A stretch of 7,042 nucleotides of DNA from an uncultured Eubacteriales bacterium (GTDB lineage Bacteria > Bacillota > Clostridia > Peptostreptococcales > Anaerovoracaceae): the NCBI GenBank assembly GCA_902797405.1, contig CADBSP010000122.1, positions 1 to 7,042 on the forward strand, given 5' to 3'. The translations under genes and the position numbers were made by a program. Below are positions 1-6,247 of this stretch, piece after piece. The notes under the pieces were generated by a model, which was not told the DNA's origin, searched no databases, and was given only the letters and a program-made list of their open reading frames with translations. Within the stretch, counting starts at the first letter, position 1; the number at the start of each line of letters is the position of its first letter.

Positions 1-308
1 ATTAATTGGATTATTTGATCATCGTATCCGGGGGTTTCCAGAATTAAGGGAGCCTTTGCTGCTCTGGCAAGGTATGCACCTGAAAGTGCATCAGGAAAAT
101 TCCTTCCGGAAGCAATCACTACGTTGTCAAAAGCTCCCGCTTCGGGCTTTAGCGCTTCTGCAACCGCAAATGATGTCTCGTACCTGTTTGCTCCTCCCAC
201 TCTCTGAACTGCTATGCTGGAATCTTCTTCGTCTGCCCAAACAAAACCGGCAAAAGATGCAACCATGATTATGGTCACTATACATAATAACGATATAAAC
301 TTTTTCAT
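1..308 (-). CDS. Secreted cell wall-binding repeat 2 (CWB2) protein, N-terminal part
   Basis: The reading frame starts at an ATG complementary to 306-308 and stays open to the window edge, giving 102 full codons with the C-terminus missing. A GGAGGA Shine-Dalgarno site lies 5 bases upstream. Residues 1-25 form a signal peptide: MKK, then a hydrophobic stretch, with probable cleavage after VWA at residue 25. From about residue 35 the protein matches the start of a CWB2 domain: RVGGANRYETS (36-46), VVIASGRNFPDALSG (63-77) and APLIL (86-90). CWB2 domains usually occur in threes and hold proteins non-covalently to anionic cell-wall polymers, as in Clostridioides difficile Cwp proteins. The product is therefore probably an exported wall protein. 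Its effector domain, if any, lies outside the window. The gene is divergent from the amidohydrolase pair and has its own promoter. The family call is strong; the function beyond wall attachment is unknown. Confidence 0.93.
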   Translation of the reverse strand, partial: MKKFISLLCIVTIIMVASFAGFVWADEEDSSIAVQRVGGANRYETSFAVAEALKPEAGAFDNVVIASGRNFPDALSGAYLARAAKAPLILETPGYDDQIIQL

Positions 309-324
309 AAGTCTCCTCCATCGG

Positions 325-345
325 GATGAAGAACCGGTCTTCATC
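325..345 (-). promoter_or_regulatory. Leader hairpin upstream of the CWB2 gene
   Basis: Perfect 8-base arms GATGAAGA and TCTTCATC flank a 5-base spacer rich in G and C. The structure lies between the predicted transcription start of the CWB2 gene and its Shine-Dalgarno site, ending about 6 bases from GGAGGA. No run of T follows it on the minus strand, so it is not a normal intrinsic terminator. It could stabilise the mRNA, affect ribosome access or be a protein-binding DNA palindrome. The repeat is seen directly; its role is inferred. Confidence 0.5.
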
Positions 346-385
346 TTTGAATTATGACTCTTATCGAAAAACAACAAGTCTTTAG

Positions 386-414
386 ATTTTAATGTTTATT
401 GCCTTTTGTGTCAA
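386..414 (-). promoter_or_regulatory. Sigma-A-type promoter for the CWB2 gene
   Basis: On the minus strand there is a perfect -35 box TTGACA (414 to 409), a 17-base spacer, and a -10 box TAAAAT (391 to 386) with five of six consensus bases. It faces the CWB2 gene and predicts a leader of about 70 bases. It is the best consensus promoter in the window. Confidence 0.7.
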
Positions 415-417
415 GTT

Positions 418-448
418 TTGGCACTTTCGATAGAAAATGTGATATACT
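418..448 (+). promoter_or_regulatory. Extended -10 promoter for the amidohydrolase pair
   Basis: TATACT (443-448) preceded by TG and one base (440-442) forms an extended -10 element. TTGGCA (418-423) is a possible -35 box, five of six to consensus, but the 19-base spacer is long, so the extended -10 probably carries most of the activity. Transcription would start near 455, about 40 bases before the ATG at 495. It lies back to back with the CWB2 promoter, the two -35 boxes being only 3 bases apart. Confidence 0.55.
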
Positions 449-459
449 GTAGAGTATAT
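442..459. promoter_or_regulatory. Candidate operator: 18-bp perfect inverted repeat over the -10 box
   Basis: ATATACT (442-448) and AGTATAT (453-459) are perfect 7-base inverted copies separated by GTAG. The left arm contains the -10 box of the plus-strand promoter and the right arm covers the predicted transcription start. A dimeric repressor bound here would block transcription of the amidohydrolase genes. The AT-rich composition means chance occurrence is possible. No regulator gene is in the window, so the binding protein is unknown. Confidence 0.45.
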
Positions 460-494
460 ATATTAATGTAGTAATTTGAACCAAAGGAGACAAT

Positions 495-1775
495 ATGCTC
501 ATCAAAAATGGTAGAGTCCACGATGGCCTCGGCAAGGTCAAGAATGTGGACATCAGAATCAAAGACGGCATTATCGAGGAGATGGGAAAGAATCTTCAGG
601 CAGTGGGAAACGAAGAGGTTTTTGATGCTAAGGGAATGGAAATCCTTCCGGGCTTCGTTCACGCCATTTCAAATTGGGGCGTTAACGGAAGTTGGACGGA
701 GATTAGACCTTCCTCTCAGGATAATGACGAAAAGAGTGATCCCCTTACCCCGGAGCTTGATGCTTTCTATGCATTCAATGGGAGAGCTGCATCCGGGCAA
801 CAACTGGGAGCATTCGGCGTTACGGTTTGTGGAGTAGCGCCAACCGACAACAATTTGTTTGGAGGACAGATTGCTGCATTTACGGTGGATGGCGTTAATC
901 CGTATAAGATGTGTCTTAGACGCGGCATCGGAATGAAGGCTTCTGTCCGAACCGACATGAAGAAGGTTTACGGAGAAAGATCCATGCCTCCACAAACCAG
1001 GATGTGGATTTTCGGAACCTTTGATGAACAGCTAAGAAAAGCCGACGAGTATCTAAAGAAGGAAGCCGAAGCGGAAAAAGCAAAAGAAAAGGCAAAGGCT
1101 GAGGCAGCAAAGGCTGAATCAAGAAAAACGGAAGCCAAGAATGCCGACGATAATAAGGACGGTGGCAAGCCCGAAGCACCTGCTCCGGAATTCCAAAAGG
1201 ACCCGAAGCTGGAAGCCATCGGAAAGGTCATAACAGGTGAGCTCCCTCTCTTCATATCCTGCGACACACTCCTCGCAATTGAAAGAGTTAGGGAAATCAC
1301 GAAGAAGTATCCTAAGATTAAGCTGGTTTTGATAAACGGCTACGGTCTAAAAGGTAACGAGCAGTGGATTATTCGGAACAAGATTCCGGTCATAGTAAAA
1401 ACTGCCGGAGAACTTATGACGGAGGAATCAAAGGACCTTGACTTTGATGCCTTAAGAAAGCTGAGCGAAAAAGGAGTTAGCATTTCTCTAAGCGGCTCCC
1501 TTGGATTCCTGGATACCAGAGAAGACATGCTGTGGAACGCTGCAGAGATGATGAGAGTTATGCACGATTCGGAGAAGGTTCTTCCAATGATTACGTCCAA
1601 TCCGGCGAAGCTTCTCGGCATAGATGATTTAACGGGATCCATCGAGGTCGGAAAACGCGCGGACATCGTCATTTGGACCAAGAATCCACTGGAAACCTGG
1701 AAGGCTCATATCGTAAGAACCTATTTAGGCGGAGAGGTAATATATAAGGAAGGAGATGAGATGAAATGTATGTAA
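495..1775 (+). CDS. Degenerate amidohydrolase-superfamily protein (probable pseudoenzyme)
   Basis: This 426-residue protein has the amidohydrolase layout: a small N-terminal beta segment (1-50), an imidazolonepropionase-like barrel, and a C-terminal return segment SNPAKLLGIDDLTGSIEVGK (368-387) followed by RADIVIW. It aligns along most of its length with the next gene, sharing for example DPLTPELDAFY (82-92). The metal ligands are gone. The usual HxH after PGF(V) reads HAISN (56-60), so both ligand positions are I58 and N60. The later histidine positions carry S255 and N281 or G282, and the catalytic aspartate position carries S335. Residues about 181-237 form a Lys/Ala/Glu-rich, probably helical insertion ending in a Pro/Asp-rich stretch. 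AAAGGAGA lies just before the ATG. The frame is intact, so this is a conserved-looking non-catalytic paralogue rather than a broken gene. A partner or regulatory role for the active paralogue is inference. Confidence 0.87.
   Translation: MLIKNGRVHDGLGKVKNVDIRIKDGIIEEMGKNLQAVGNEEVFDAKGMEILPGFVHAISNWGVNGSWTEIRPSSQDNDEKSDPLTPELDAFYAFNGRAASGQQLGAFGVTVCGVAPTDNNLFGGQIAAFTVDGVNPYKMCLRRGIGMKASVRTDMKKVYGERSMPPQTRMWIFGTFDEQLRKADEYLKKEAEAEKAKEKAKAEAAKAESRKTEAKNADDNKDGGKPEAPAPEFQKDPKLEAIGKVITGELPLFISCDTLLAIERVREITKKYPKIKLVLINGYGLKGNEQWIIRNKIPVIVKTAGELMTEESKDLDFDALRKLSEKGVSISLSGSLGFLDTREDMLWNAAEMMRVMHDSEKVLPMITSNPAKLLGIDDLTGSIEVGKRADIVIWTKNPLETWKAHIVRTYLGGEVIYKEGDEMKCM
1035..1205 (+). other. Charged Lys/Ala/Glu-rich insertion in the degenerate amidohydrolase
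   Basis: This codes for residues about 181-237. It begins RKADEYLKKEAEAEKAKEK, continues with repeated K-A-E-A-type units, and ends in an Asp/Asn/Pro-rich linker. The composition suggests a long solvent-exposed helix or coiled coil plus a flexible linker. In the active paralogue the same position holds a much shorter segment (about residues 172-199). It may be a docking or oligomerisation element; no motif identifies its target. Confidence 0.6.
1751..1768 (+). promoter_or_regulatory. Shine-Dalgarno site and start of the second amidohydrolase, inside the first gene
   Basis: AGGAG at 1751-1755 lies 10 bases before the ATG at 1766-1768. Both are inside the end of the upstream gene, whose stop is at 1773-1775, so the two reading frames overlap by 10 bases. 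This fixes the start of the second gene and points to translational coupling of the pair. Confidence 0.8.
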
Positions 1776-2917
1776 TTAAAAACGCAACTGTTTATACCAT
1801 GAGTAAACGAGGCGTTGTCAAACAGGACATCCGTCTCAACAACGGAAAGATAGAGGAGATCGGAGATAACCTGAAAGCAAAGGCCGGCGAAAAAGTAATT
1901 AACGCCAAGGGTAAGGTGGTTACTCCCGGTTTCGTTGATGCGCACAGTCACCTGGGAGGATTCGAAGTCAACGGTTCGGGTGAAGACCTAAATGAAATCA
2001 CCAATCCTCTCACTCCGGAGCTTGATGCTTACTACGGCGTCGATCCCACCAGCAAGGATTTTGATGGAGCTTTGGCACAGGGTATTACAACATCATGCAT
2101 AATCCCCGGCTCCGCAAACATTGTCGGAGGTCTTGGCATGGTTATGAAGTCCGCGGGAAAAGACAGGGTTGTCAAACGTGCGGCAGTGCTGAAGGGTGCT
2201 ATGGGCATAAACCCAAAAGGCTGTTACGCTCCGATGAACAAAGCTCCAATGACCAGAATGGCAATCGCCAATATGCATAGAGACTATCTTAGAAGAGTCA
2301 AGGAGTATATGGAGAAAAAAGAAGCGGCAGCAGGTGACAAGGAGAAGATGCCTCCTTATGATCTTGGTTTGGAACACGGTATTCCGGTTTTGAAAAAGGA
2401 AATCGCGTATAAGATTCATAGCTATATGCATGACACGATGACTGTTTTAGAGTTAGCTAAGGAATTCGATATTTTGATTACTTTGGATCATGCCCTGGGC
2501 GCCAGCGACTATTTGGAGGAACTTACAGACAAGCACGTTAAGGGCGTCATCTACGGACCGACTGCTGAATGTCTCTTCCCAGGAGAAGGCGGCAAGCTTG
2601 ATTATGAGGCTTGTGTCGAACTAGATAAGCGCGGTGTTCCGGTCGCCTGCATGACAGATGGACCGGTTACTCCGATGAATATGTTGTTATATGAAATCGG
2701 CGAATGTGTACGTCGCGGCATGAATCCTGTTAAGGCTCTGGCGATGGTGACTTCCAACGCAGCGAAGATTGTGGATGTCTTTGATCGTGTCGGTTCGATA
2801 GAAGTCGGTAAGGATGCGGATATTCTAATCTGGTCAGATATGCCGGCAGTCGCCACAGACGCTGTGCTGGAGACCGTGCTTATTGACGGCGAAATAGTTT
2901 TTACACATAAGAAGTAA
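1766..2917 (+). CDS. Amidohydrolase family protein (imidazolonepropionase-like metallohydrolase)
   Basis: This 383-residue cytoplasmic hydrolase has no signal peptide. Its metal-site motifs are intact: PGFVDAHSHLG with H60 and H62, KIHSYMH with H218 and H222, LDH with H242, and MTDGPVTP with D298 as the probable catalytic aspartate. The C-terminal segment VTSNAAKIVDVFDRVGSIEV (328-347), followed by GKDADILIW, completes the composite beta domain typical of the superfamily. Members cleave C-N bonds in cyclic or linear amides, or dipeptides, using one or two divalent metals; the substrate here cannot be deduced. Similarity is closest to the COG1228-type imidazolonepropionase-related group, but no hut genes are nearby and the SDF-type loop of HutI is absent, so histidine degradation is not supported. 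It overlaps its inactive paralogue by 10 bases and probably works with it. No intrinsic terminator follows. Confidence 0.92.
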   Translation: MYVIKNATVYTMSKRGVVKQDIRLNNGKIEEIGDNLKAKAGEKVINAKGKVVTPGFVDAHSHLGGFEVNGSGEDLNEITNPLTPELDAYYGVDPTSKDFDGALAQGITTSCIIPGSANIVGGLGMVMKSAGKDRVVKRAAVLKGAMGINPKGCYAPMNKAPMTRMAIANMHRDYLRRVKEYMEKKEAAAGDKEKMPPYDLGLEHGIPVLKKEIAYKIHSYMHDTMTVLELAKEFDILITLDHALGASDYLEELTDKHVKGVIYGPTAECLFPGEGGKLDYEACVELDKRGVPVACMTDGPVTPMNMLLYEIGECVRRGMNPVKALAMVTSNAAKIVDVFDRVGSIEVGKDADILIWSDMPAVATDAVLETVLIDGEIVFTHKK

Positions 2918-2991
2918 ATTTGAAATAATGACTAGACTAAATCGATTGGTTCTAGAATAAGGTCAGTATTATTCAATAATTTGAGACTAAA

Positions 2992-3909
2992 ATGGATAGC
3001 GATAACAAGAAAGTTTTATTAACAGTGTTTTTAGTTGCAATGGTTTCATGTGGCTGGGGATTTTCATTCCTGGCCATAGCTTTGCTTGTCAAAGTCATGG
3101 AACCATTTCAACTTTTGGCTGCCCGCTGGGCCTTAACCGGATTGGTGTTCCTGGTTTTGATTTTGATCGGTAAGATCAAAGTTAAGCTTGACTTTAGTAA
3201 GAAGAGCACCTTCTTTCTAATCTGCACGGGATTATTCGAACCATGTGCTTACGATATATTGGAAACCTACGGCATAAAGCTGTCTTCTCCGTCGGTTAGC
3301 GCAATCTTCGTTGCAACGATTCCGTGCATGACTTTGATTATCGGAATGCTTTTTTTCAAACATAAGACTGACTTCCGCCTGACTCTTAGTCTGATTATTA
3401 CTTTTGTTGGTGTGGCGATTGCCACCCTCTTTTCTCCCGGTTTTTCAACGGGCGGAACCAGGCTCGGTATGCTGCTCATGATTCTTGCGGTCATTGTCGC
3501 CAGCCTCTATAGCCTGTTCAGCAAAAGTGCCTCTGAGGATTATGATGCAACCTCCATAACAACGGTGATGGCTTTAGAGTCTGCAATTATCTTCAATATA
3601 ATAGCCCTGGTGAAGGGCTATGGTTTAAACACTTATACGATTCCTTTTGAAAATACAGCTTCTTTGCTGAGCTTGCTTTTCTTGTCTTTCTTCTGTGCCT
3701 TTGCTTCTTATTTCTGTTACAACAAGCTTTTGAGTTTCTCTGCTCCTGCATTGGCAAACAATATCGTTAGCAGTCTCTCTACGATACTTGGGGTTGTAAC
3801 GGGAATTCTCATTACCAACGACGCCTGGGGATGGTATACGATTGTGGGTCTTCTTATAACCCTCGCAGGCGTATGGATGTCCAGCAGACGAATGTCTGAA
3901 GACCTTTAA
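2992..3909 (+). CDS. EamA/DMT-superfamily transporter, ten transmembrane helices
   Basis: This 305-residue membrane protein has about ten hydrophobic segments, near residues 8-30, 37-59, 71-89, 100-120, 129-147, 157-177, 187-208, 222-242, 251-274 and 278-296. They form two EamA repeats (about 9-145 and 156-296). Family-like features are the CGWGFSF segment in helix 1 (20-26), AARWALTG after helix 1 (43-50), and the helix 9 segment SAPALANNIVSSLSTILGVV (250-269). Length and topology fit the drug/metabolite transporter superfamily, whose members mostly export amino acids or other small metabolites; the substrate cannot be assigned. The Shine-Dalgarno site is weak, with only GAG 6 bases before the ATG. 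The gene lies 74 bases after the active amidohydrolase with no clear terminator between them, so read-through from the upstream promoter is plausible but unproven. It converges with the sensor phosphatase gene. Confidence 0.93.
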   Translation: MDSDNKKVLLTVFLVAMVSCGWGFSFLAIALLVKVMEPFQLLAARWALTGLVFLVLILIGKIKVKLDFSKKSTFFLICTGLFEPCAYDILETYGIKLSSPSVSAIFVATIPCMTLIIGMLFFKHKTDFRLTLSLIITFVGVAIATLFSPGFSTGGTRLGMLLMILAVIVASLYSLFSKSASEDYDATSITTVMALESAIIFNIIALVKGYGLNTYTIPFENTASLLSLLFLSFFCAFASYFCYNKLLSFSAPALANNIVSSLSTILGVVTGILITNDAWGWYTIVGLLITLAGVWMSSRRMSEDL

Positions 3910-3979
3910 GTATAATTCCCTCAAGCATAATTAGTATATGAACCATCGGCATCAGTTACGAAGTAGACTATTTGATTGT
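3910..3979. other. Convergent intergenic gap without a recognisable terminator
   Basis: Seventy bases separate the stop codons of the transporter (plus) and the phosphatase (minus). I see no GC-rich stem followed by a T run on either strand, so the two transcripts may overlap at their 3' ends or terminate by another mechanism. Confidence 0.4.
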
Positions 3980-6148
3980 TTACTTTGCTCCGTTATATTT
4001 TAATGAGAGCATCGTGATGTCATCGAACTGCGGAGCATCCGCCACAAATTCATCTATTTCCTTTCTGACACCTGCCAACAGATTTTCAGGAGAATCATAA
4101 TCCTTACGGTTCAGGGCCTCCAGCATTCTGTCGGCTCCGAACAACTCATCCTGTCCGTTGGTTGCTTCTGTTACGCCGTCGGTATATTCAAATATGCAAT
4201 CGCCGGGCATCAGGTCAATTTCATATTCCTTATAACGAATGCCTTCCATTCCACCTACAACAAAGCCGTGGATATCCTTGAATAACTCGTAGGATCCGTT
4301 GGCTCGTTTTATTGCGGGGTATTCATGACCCGCATTGGCAGCCCTGAGCTTTCCTGTGGAAAGTTCCAGAATTCCAAGCCAAACAGTAACAAACATTTCT
4401 GCCGGATTGTTCATGCTAATTTGATTATTGACTGTTGCAAGAATTTCCGCTGGAGAAGACTTTGATAGGGAAACATTGTTTATCAAAATCTTTGATGCCA
4501 TCATGAATAGCGCTGCCGGAATACCTTTTCCGGATACGTCCGCAATCACTATAGCCAGATGGTCGTCGTCAATCAGGAAGAAATCATAGAAGTCGCCTCC
4601 TACTTCCTTTGCCGGATCCATGGTTGCAAAGATTTCAAACTCCGGCCTGTCCGGGAAGGCGGGATAGATATGCGGAATCATGCCCTCCTGAATCTGACTG
4701 GCAACGTTTAACTCCGTATTCATACGCTCTTTTTCTGAAGTTACCTTAACCAGCTGCTCCGTGTATTGAATATTCTTGTGCGAAAGGTCAGCAAAGGCCT
4801 GAGCAAGCTCCTCGACCTCATCCCCGGTGCGATAGATGTCTTCCATTTTAAACTCTCTATTGCCAGCGTCCAGTTTTGCAATATTCGTCGTGATGGCGTT
4901 TAGCGGCTTAACTATTCGCTTACCGAGTCCTATTGCCGTTGCCAGAATAGCGAGCAAAAGGGCGACAACAATTCCAAGAGAAATCCTTTTGTAATTACTT
5001 ATCTTGTCCTGATAAGTTGCAGCACTATCTTTCTGTATGCTATCAAGACTTTCCTGAAGAATGACGGCTGGCTCCCCGGATGCCTCCTGGCTGTATGCAG
5101 ATATCAAAACCCAACCGGTTGTTTCAATCGGACGTGCAGTTACATAGTACATTTTGCCTTCCAACTCTCCTAGCTGCACAGCCACCGTCTCTCCGCGAAG
5201 TGCGTCTTCGGCAATCTTGGCAATGAAGGCATTTTTAGATGCACGTATATCCCTGCCCTTATCCACCTCTGGCAGTGGGAAGGTTTCGTCTTCGGGGTCA
5301 CGAATGGAGTGCCCGTTCTTACTCAGTATGAGATAGTACTCTCCCTCTATCGAATACTCCTTCATGGCTTCCTGAAGTTCATCCATATAAAGGTCAGCCC
5401 CAATAACCGCTAGAAGATTTTTGTTATCATCGTAAACAGGGATTGCGCATTCGATACAGTAGACCCCTGTGTTTGCGTCATACTCTCCATCGGAAAAAAT
5501 TAGTTTATTCTCTGTCGTGGCGCGTTTATACCATCCTCTGCTTCTGGGATCATAGCTCTTTAACTTGCCATCCACGTACCATGTGGAGGATGTATTACTG
5601 ATTGTATAGTGAGCACCCTCCGGTATTGCAACATAAAGGTTCGCCGCATCGTATGACGTACAGCTGTCAATGAGCAAAGTCTCCATTCCGGCGATTAAAC
5701 CCATCTTTGAAACTATTTCAGGGTTAGAGGGATCTACCCCATCTGCATACATGATTTTCCCTATCCACTTACCGTCGTCCTTTGGATCGGGAAGAGAATA
5801 AGATTTCTTTTGATAGCTATCCGGATGGGTGAGGACTTCCTTCACATACCCTTCTAGAAAAATCAGTCTGTCACGGGCACTGGCAAACATCTCGTCTGCA
5901 ATCTTGACCTCCATGCCGTTGGAGCGTTCCAAAGTCTGGGTAATCACCTCATCCATAACAGTCTGCGTAGTATCGGATACTACCTCCTGTTGCTTTTGCG
6001 TGGACTCCGTAACCAAATCCGACAGCATATTGCTGTGATATGCGGAAATAATTATAAACGCGACGGTCAGAAGAATCAGCGATACAAGAATCACATTAAA
6101 GATTTTGCTCTGTATTCCACCTATAACAAAATTTTTATATCGTTTCAT
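3980..6148 (-). CDS. Membrane sensor PP2C phosphatase: dCACHE, HAMP, SpoIIE/RsbU-type domain
   Basis: This 722-residue protein has a first transmembrane helix at about 16-36, a large extracellular double CACHE sensor (about 40-385), and a second helix at about 389-409. A HAMP domain (410-462, with RIVKPLNAI and GDEVEELAQAF) and a signalling helix (about 462-490) lead to a SpoIIE-like PP2C phosphatase (505-717). The sensor carries the typical DPRSRGWYKRA (200-210) and IGADLYMDEL (249-258). The phosphatase keeps the acidic metal-binding motifs: GGDFYD with D519 and D522, ADVSGKG with D537, EYTDGVTEA with D657, and DDIT with D709 and D710. Such enzymes dephosphorylate STAS-domain anti-sigma antagonists or similar proteins in response to an outside ligand. 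The start is supported by GAGG 7 bases upstream. No STAS protein, anti-sigma kinase or sigma factor is nearby, so its target is elsewhere. Catalytic competence looks intact; the ligand is unknown. Confidence 0.95.
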   Translation of the reverse strand: MKRYKNFVIGGIQSKIFNVILVSLILLTVAFIIISAYHSNMLSDLVTESTQKQQEVVSDTTQTVMDEVITQTLERSNGMEVKIADEMFASARDRLIFLEGYVKEVLTHPDSYQKKSYSLPDPKDDGKWIGKIMYADGVDPSNPEIVSKMGLIAGMETLLIDSCTSYDAANLYVAIPEGAHYTISNTSSTWYVDGKLKSYDPRSRGWYKRATTENKLIFSDGEYDANTGVYCIECAIPVYDDNKNLLAVIGADLYMDELQEAMKEYSIEGEYYLILSKNGHSIRDPEDETFPLPEVDKGRDIRASKNAFIAKIAEDALRGETVAVQLGELEGKMYYVTARPIETTGWVLISAYSQEASGEPAVILQESLDSIQKDSAATYQDKISNYKRISLGIVVALLLAILATAIGLGKRIVKPLNAITTNIAKLDAGNREFKMEDIYRTGDEVEELAQAFADLSHKNIQYTEQLVKVTSEKERMNTELNVASQIQEGMIPHIYPAFPDRPEFEIFATMDPAKEVGGDFYDFFLIDDDHLAIVIADVSGKGIPAALFMMASKILINNVSLSKSSPAEILATVNNQISMNNPAEMFVTVWLGILELSTGKLRAANAGHEYPAIKRANGSYELFKDIHGFVVGGMEGIRYKEYEIDLMPGDCIFEYTDGVTEATNGQDELFGADRMLEALNRKDYDSPENLLAGVRKEIDEFVADAPQFDDITMLSLKYNGAK

Positions 6149-6192
6149 CCTTTTACCTCATCCGTTGCTATTTCTGTTAACATAATACATCA

Positions 6193-6216
6193 GAAGAAAA
6201 TATAATTCTTTTCTTC
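6193..6216. repeat. AT-rich inverted repeat upstream of the sensor phosphatase gene
   Basis: GAAGAAAA (6193-6200) and TTTTCTTC (6209-6216) are perfect 8-base inverted copies around an 8-base loop. The repeat lies 45 bases before the phosphatase start and 31 bases after the stop of the surface-protein gene. It could be an operator or a weak mRNA 3' structure. It is low in GC and lacks a following T run on the minus strand, so I do not call it a terminator. Confidence 0.35.
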
Positions 6217-6247
6217 CTTAATGACTCCCCCTCGCAATTTTCTGTTA

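Noticed and set aside
411..662. Minus-strand open frame of 83 codons opposite the amidohydrolase start.
   Set aside because: It is antisense to a clear coding region and to the divergent promoters, with no recognisable domain.
968..1300. Minus-strand open frame of 110 codons rich in Ser, Ala and Phe.
   Set aside because: It is antisense to the Lys/Ala/Glu-rich insertion of the degenerate amidohydrolase and explained by its composition.
2968..2980. ATTATT-C-AATAAT palindrome before the transporter gene, considered as terminator or operator.
   Set aside because: Short, entirely AT and without a T run; expected often by chance in such sequence. A promoter here (TTGGTT, 15-base spacer, TATTAT) is too weak to call.
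3921..3992. A 23-codon open stretch on the minus strand after the phosphatase gene, containing QIVYFVTDADGSYTNYA before a stop, which looks protein-like.
   Set aside because: It is too short, has no start or ribosome binding site, and partly overlaps the end of the phosphatase gene in another frame. It could be a gene remnant but also chance; not supportable alone.
6223..6236. GGGGGAG on the minus strand downstream of the surface-protein gene, resembling a strong ribosome binding site.
   Set aside because: Only an ATT follows at suitable spacing, opening an ORF of about ten codons; no gene is supported.
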